Assembly (NCBI GenBank): GCA_019689615.1 | Contig: JADGHD010000213.1 | Span: 1-7,909, forward strand | Reading direction: 5' to 3' | Length of the DNA stretch: 7,909 nucleotides | DNA from: Frankia sp. | GTDB taxonomy: Bacteria > Actinomycetota > Actinomycetes > Frankiales > Frankiaceae | The notes under the pieces: model-generated | Databases searched by the model: none | The model's input: only the letters and a program-made list of their open reading frames with translations | What the model was told of the DNA's origin: nothing | Program-made: the position numbers and the translations under genes | Shown: one piece after another, positions 5,578 to 7,909 of the stretch | How positions within the stretch are numbered: the stretch's first letter is position 1 | Layout: the number at the start of each line of letters is the position of its first letter

Positions 5578-7909
5578 ATGACGACGAACGGCGCGGCCCC
5601 GGGCGCCGCCAACAGCCCGGCCGCGGGTGGGACCGCCGAGGCGGCCCGCCTGGTGCTCGACGGAATCCGGATCGTCGATCTGTCCTGGGGCCTGGCCGGG
5701 CCGGTGGCGACCCAGATGCTGGCGTCCGCCGGCGCTGATGTGATCAAGGTGGAGCCGCCGTCCGGCGACCCGATGCGGCGGCTGTACCCGGCCGCCTTCG
5801 CCACCTGGAACCGGGACAAGCGCAGCGTCGTGCTGGACCTCGACGACCCACGGCTCGCAGACCTGCTCGCTACCGCCGACGTGCTGGTCCACTCCCTGCG
5901 GCCGAGCACCGCCCGCCGCCATGGGCTGGACGACGAGACGCTCGCGGCGCGGTACCCACGGCTGGTCGTCTGCGGCATCACCGGCTACCCGCGCGGGCAC
6001 GCGGACGCCGAACGGCCCGGCTACGACCTGCTCGTGCAGGCCCGCGCGGGCCTGATGGACGTCCAAGTCGGCTGGCGCGAGGGCCCGATCGTCTGGCGGT
6101 TCTTCGCGCCGAGCTGGGGCGCGGCCTACCTCGCGGCGACCGGTGTCGCCGCCCGCCTCTACCATCGCGCCCGTGGCGACAAGGCCAGCGCCGACGGCCA
6201 CGGCGGGCGCGGCGGGCCCGCGCACACCAGCCTCGCCCAGGGCCTGCACCTGATCCTCAACCTGGCATGGTGCCAGGCCGAGAACCCCACACCGAGCCTG
6301 CTGGAGGGCCAGCCGGGCACCCTCGTCCTTCCCCAGGTCGCCCTCTACCGCTGCCGCGACGGTGCCTGGATCCAGATCCTCAACCCGGCCGACCGGGTCG
6401 ATCTGTCGGTGATGCCGCTGATGAAGGAGGCCATCGCCGAGCTCGGCCGCGAGGGCGAGCCGTTCAGCGCCGACCTCATGCGCGCCGCCCTAGCACGCCG
6501 CGACAGCGCCGGCTGGGTCGCGCAGGTCCGCGCGCTGGACGTCGCCGTGGACATCGTCGCGCCGATCGGGGAGATCCTGCGCAATCCCGACGTCGCGGCC
6601 AACGGCTTCGCGGTCCGGGTCGACGACGCCGAGTTCGGCCCCACCCTGCAGGCCGCGCCCCCGTTCCGGGGGGACCAGGGCTTCAGGGCCGCCCGCCCGG
6701 CGCCGCGGCTGGGCGAGCACAACGACCTGCTCACCGGGCTGCCCGCGGCACCGGCCCGGGCCCCTGCTTCGCAGGCGTCGGCGTCGCCGACGGCGGGCGG
6801 CGGCCACCCGCTGGCCGGCCTGCGGGTCGTCGACTTCGGCGCGTTCCTTGCCGGGCCGTTGGCCACGATGGTGCTGGCCGACCTCGGCGCCGACGTGGTG
6901 ACGGTCGAGCCGGTCACCGGCGACCCGGTGCGCGGCTGGCGGGACGTGTTCTTCGTCGCCAGCAACCGGGGCAAGCGCGGCGTCGCGCTCGACATCGCCT
7001 TCCCGTCCGCGCGCCCGGCCATCGAGCGGCTGATCCGCTGGGCCGACGTGGTCCACCACAACATCCGGGCGAAGACGGCCGTCCGCCTGCGCCTCGACCG
7101 CGACACGGTGAACGAACTCAACCCGCGCGCCGTCTACGGCCATGTCTCCGCGTACGGCCTGCACGGCCCGATGGCCGATGCGCCCGGCTTCGACTCGATC
7201 TTCCAGTCGATGGCCGGGTGGCAGCTTGCGAACGCTGGCGAGGGCAACCCGCCGCTGTTCGTCCACCTGGGGTACATCGATATCCTCACCGCGATGTCCT
7301 CCGCCGTCGCCACGCTGCTCGCCCTGTACCACCGGGAGCGCACCGGCGAGGTCACCGCCAGCGAGGCCGCCCTGCTCAGCACGGCCGTCTTCACCACGAG
7401 CGAGACGATGCTGCGCCTCGAGACCGACACCCTCACCCCGGTACCGGTCCTCGACTCCCAGCAGACCGGCCTGGCTCCCGGCTACCGGATCTACCAGACC
7501 TCGGACGGCTGGGTCGCCGTCGTGGCGCTGGACGCCGACGCTCTCGGCGTCGTCTGCCGTGTCGTCGGCGCCGAGTCCGTCGAGGACCTGGCAGCCCGCG
7601 TCGCGGAGCGCGGCAGCGAGGAGCTGGCCGCGGCGCTCACCGCCGCCGGCATCGCCGCCGAGGTGGTCCGGGAGCTCCGCTACTTCTCGGTCTGGGAGGA
7701 CGAGGAGGAACTGCGGACGAGGATGGTCGTCTCCTACCCGCAGGCCGACTGGGGCGAGATGCGCCAGTTCGGCGCCTACTGGGACTTCGGCGACCTGGAC
7801 CTGCGGCTCGACCGGGCCTGCCCGGCCGTGGGCCAGCACACCGCCGAGGTGCTGGCCGAGCTCGGCCTGACGGCCGAGGAGATCGAGGCGCTGCTCGCGG
7901 CCGGGGCCG
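5578..7909 (+). CDS. Fused two-domain family III CoA-transferase (CaiB/BaiF), 3' end beyond window
   Basis: From ATG 5578 (AAAGGAG at 5562-5568) the frame is open for 777 codons to the window edge. The last residues, LGLTAEEIEALLAAGA, look like the C-terminus of a family III enzyme, so few codons are missing. The family moves CoA between carboxylic acids and includes formyl-CoA, carnitine and benzylsuccinate CoA-transferases. Each half is one complete domain. Domain 1 (about 26-390) starts LDGIRIVDLSWGLAGP, has VIKVEPPSGDPMRR (55-68), and keeps the catalytic Asp150 in RPGYDLLVQA. Domain 2 (about 411-777) starts LAGLRVVDFGAFLAGP, has VTVEPVTGDPVRGW (441-454), and keeps Asp539 in APGFDSIFQS. 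An Ala/Pro/Ser/Gly linker (391-410) joins them. Single-domain relatives have about 400 residues and work as dimers, so this chain may form a built-in pseudodimer. It could activate the acid that the acyl-CoA dehydrogenase then oxidises. The substrate is unknown. Confidence 0.93.
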   Translation, partial: MTTNGAAPGAANSPAAGGTAEAARLVLDGIRIVDLSWGLAGPVATQMLASAGADVIKVEPPSGDPMRRLYPAAFATWNRDKRSVVLDLDDPRLADLLATADVLVHSLRPSTARRHGLDDETLAARYPRLVVCGITGYPRGHADAERPGYDLLVQARAGLMDVQVGWREGPIVWRFFAPSWGAAYLAATGVAARLYHRARGDKASADGHGGRGGPAHTSLAQGLHLILNLAWCQAENPTPSLLEGQPGTLVLPQVALYRCRDGAWIQILNPADRVDLSVMPLMKEAIAELGREGEPFSADLMRAALARRDSAGWVAQVRALDVAVDIVAPIGEILRNPDVAANGFAVRVDDAEFGPTLQAAPPFRGDQGFRAARPAPRLGEHNDLLTGLPAAPARAPASQASASPTAGGGHPLAGLRVVDFGAFLAGPLATMVLADLGADVVTVEPVTGDPVRGWRDVFFVASNRGKRGVALDIAFPSARPAIERLIRWADVVHHNIRAKTAVRLRLDRDTVNELNPRAVYGHVSAYGLHGPMADAPGFDSIFQSMAGWQLANAGEGNPPLFVHLGYIDILTAMSSAVATLLALYHRERTGEVTASEAALLSTAVFTTSETMLRLETDTLTPVPVLDSQQTGLAPGYRIYQTSDGWVAVVALDADALGVVCRVVGAESVEDLAARVAERGSEELAAALTAAGIAAEVVRELRYFSVWEDEEELRTRMVVSYPQADWGEMRQFGAYWDFGDLDLRLDRACPAVGQHTAEVLAELGLTAEEIEALLAAGA

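Noticed and set aside
6490..7839. 449-codon open frame on the minus strand across the CoA-transferase
   Set aside because: It is a shadow of the CoA-transferase frame, which carries clear motifs in both domains. The antisense product has compositional repeats of Gly, Arg and Val only.
7142..7870. 242-codon plus-strand open frame inside the CoA-transferase
   Set aside because: Its product is Ser/Pro/Arg-rich, out of frame with domain 2 of the CoA-transferase, and has no matching start signal.
1..7909. CRISPR arrays, tRNA or rRNA genes, transposases or integrases
   Set aside because: I saw no regularly spaced repeats, no tRNA-like TTCGA arm with a cloverleaf context, and no mobile-element protein motifs on either strand.

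Overview
The window is very GC-rich, with G or C at nearly every third codon position, Shine-Dalgarno motifs of the GGAG type, and GTG and TTG starts. This fits a high-GC actinomycete. The gene mix (acyl-CoA dehydrogenase, acyl-CoA ligase remnant, cytochrome P450, LivJ-type lipoprotein, double-domain family III CoA-transferase) resembles catabolic accessory regions of Frankia and related soil actinomycetes. The genus is inferred from protein style and was not tested by any search.

Layout: (1) 39-1193 (+) is an intact acyl-CoA dehydrogenase followed by a hairpin. (2) 1278-2001 (-) is a decayed fatty-acyl-CoA-ligase-like gene with about four frameshifts and no C-terminal half. (3) 2087-2261 is a short regulatory stretch holding the only clear AT-rich patch of the window, candidate promoters on both strands and a GC-rich leader hairpin. 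(4) 2262-2420 (+) is a 52-codon small ORF, too short for the usual ORF cutoff, whose stop overlaps the GTG start of a class I bacterial cytochrome P450 (2417-3622) in a GTGA junction. (5) 3739-5028 (+) is a lipoprotein substrate-binding protein of the branched-chain amino acid/amide ABC transporter type. (6) 5072-5127 is a long, nearly perfect GC hairpin. (7) 5159-5536 (+) is an unrecognised small gene whose middle third reads correctly only in another frame. (8) 5578 to the window end (+) is a large fused CoA-transferase with two CaiB/BaiF domains, almost complete but without its stop codon.

As a working model (inference), the plus-strand genes could serve uptake and CoA-dependent breakdown of a hydrophobic organic acid. 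The lipoprotein would capture the substrate, the P450 would hydroxylate it, the CoA-transferase would activate it by CoA exchange, and the acyl-CoA dehydrogenase would begin beta-oxidation. The dead ligase may be the former ATP-dependent activation step. The substrate cannot be read from the sequence, and no permease, ATPase or P450 redox partner lies in the window.

The most interesting points are the small ORF coupled to the P450 and its tandem repeat that duplicates the ribosome-binding site, early TTA codons in that ORF and in the lipoprotein gene, the frameshifted small gene behind a long hairpin, and the fused CoA-transferase with both catalytic aspartates kept. I saw no proof of a wholly new system.
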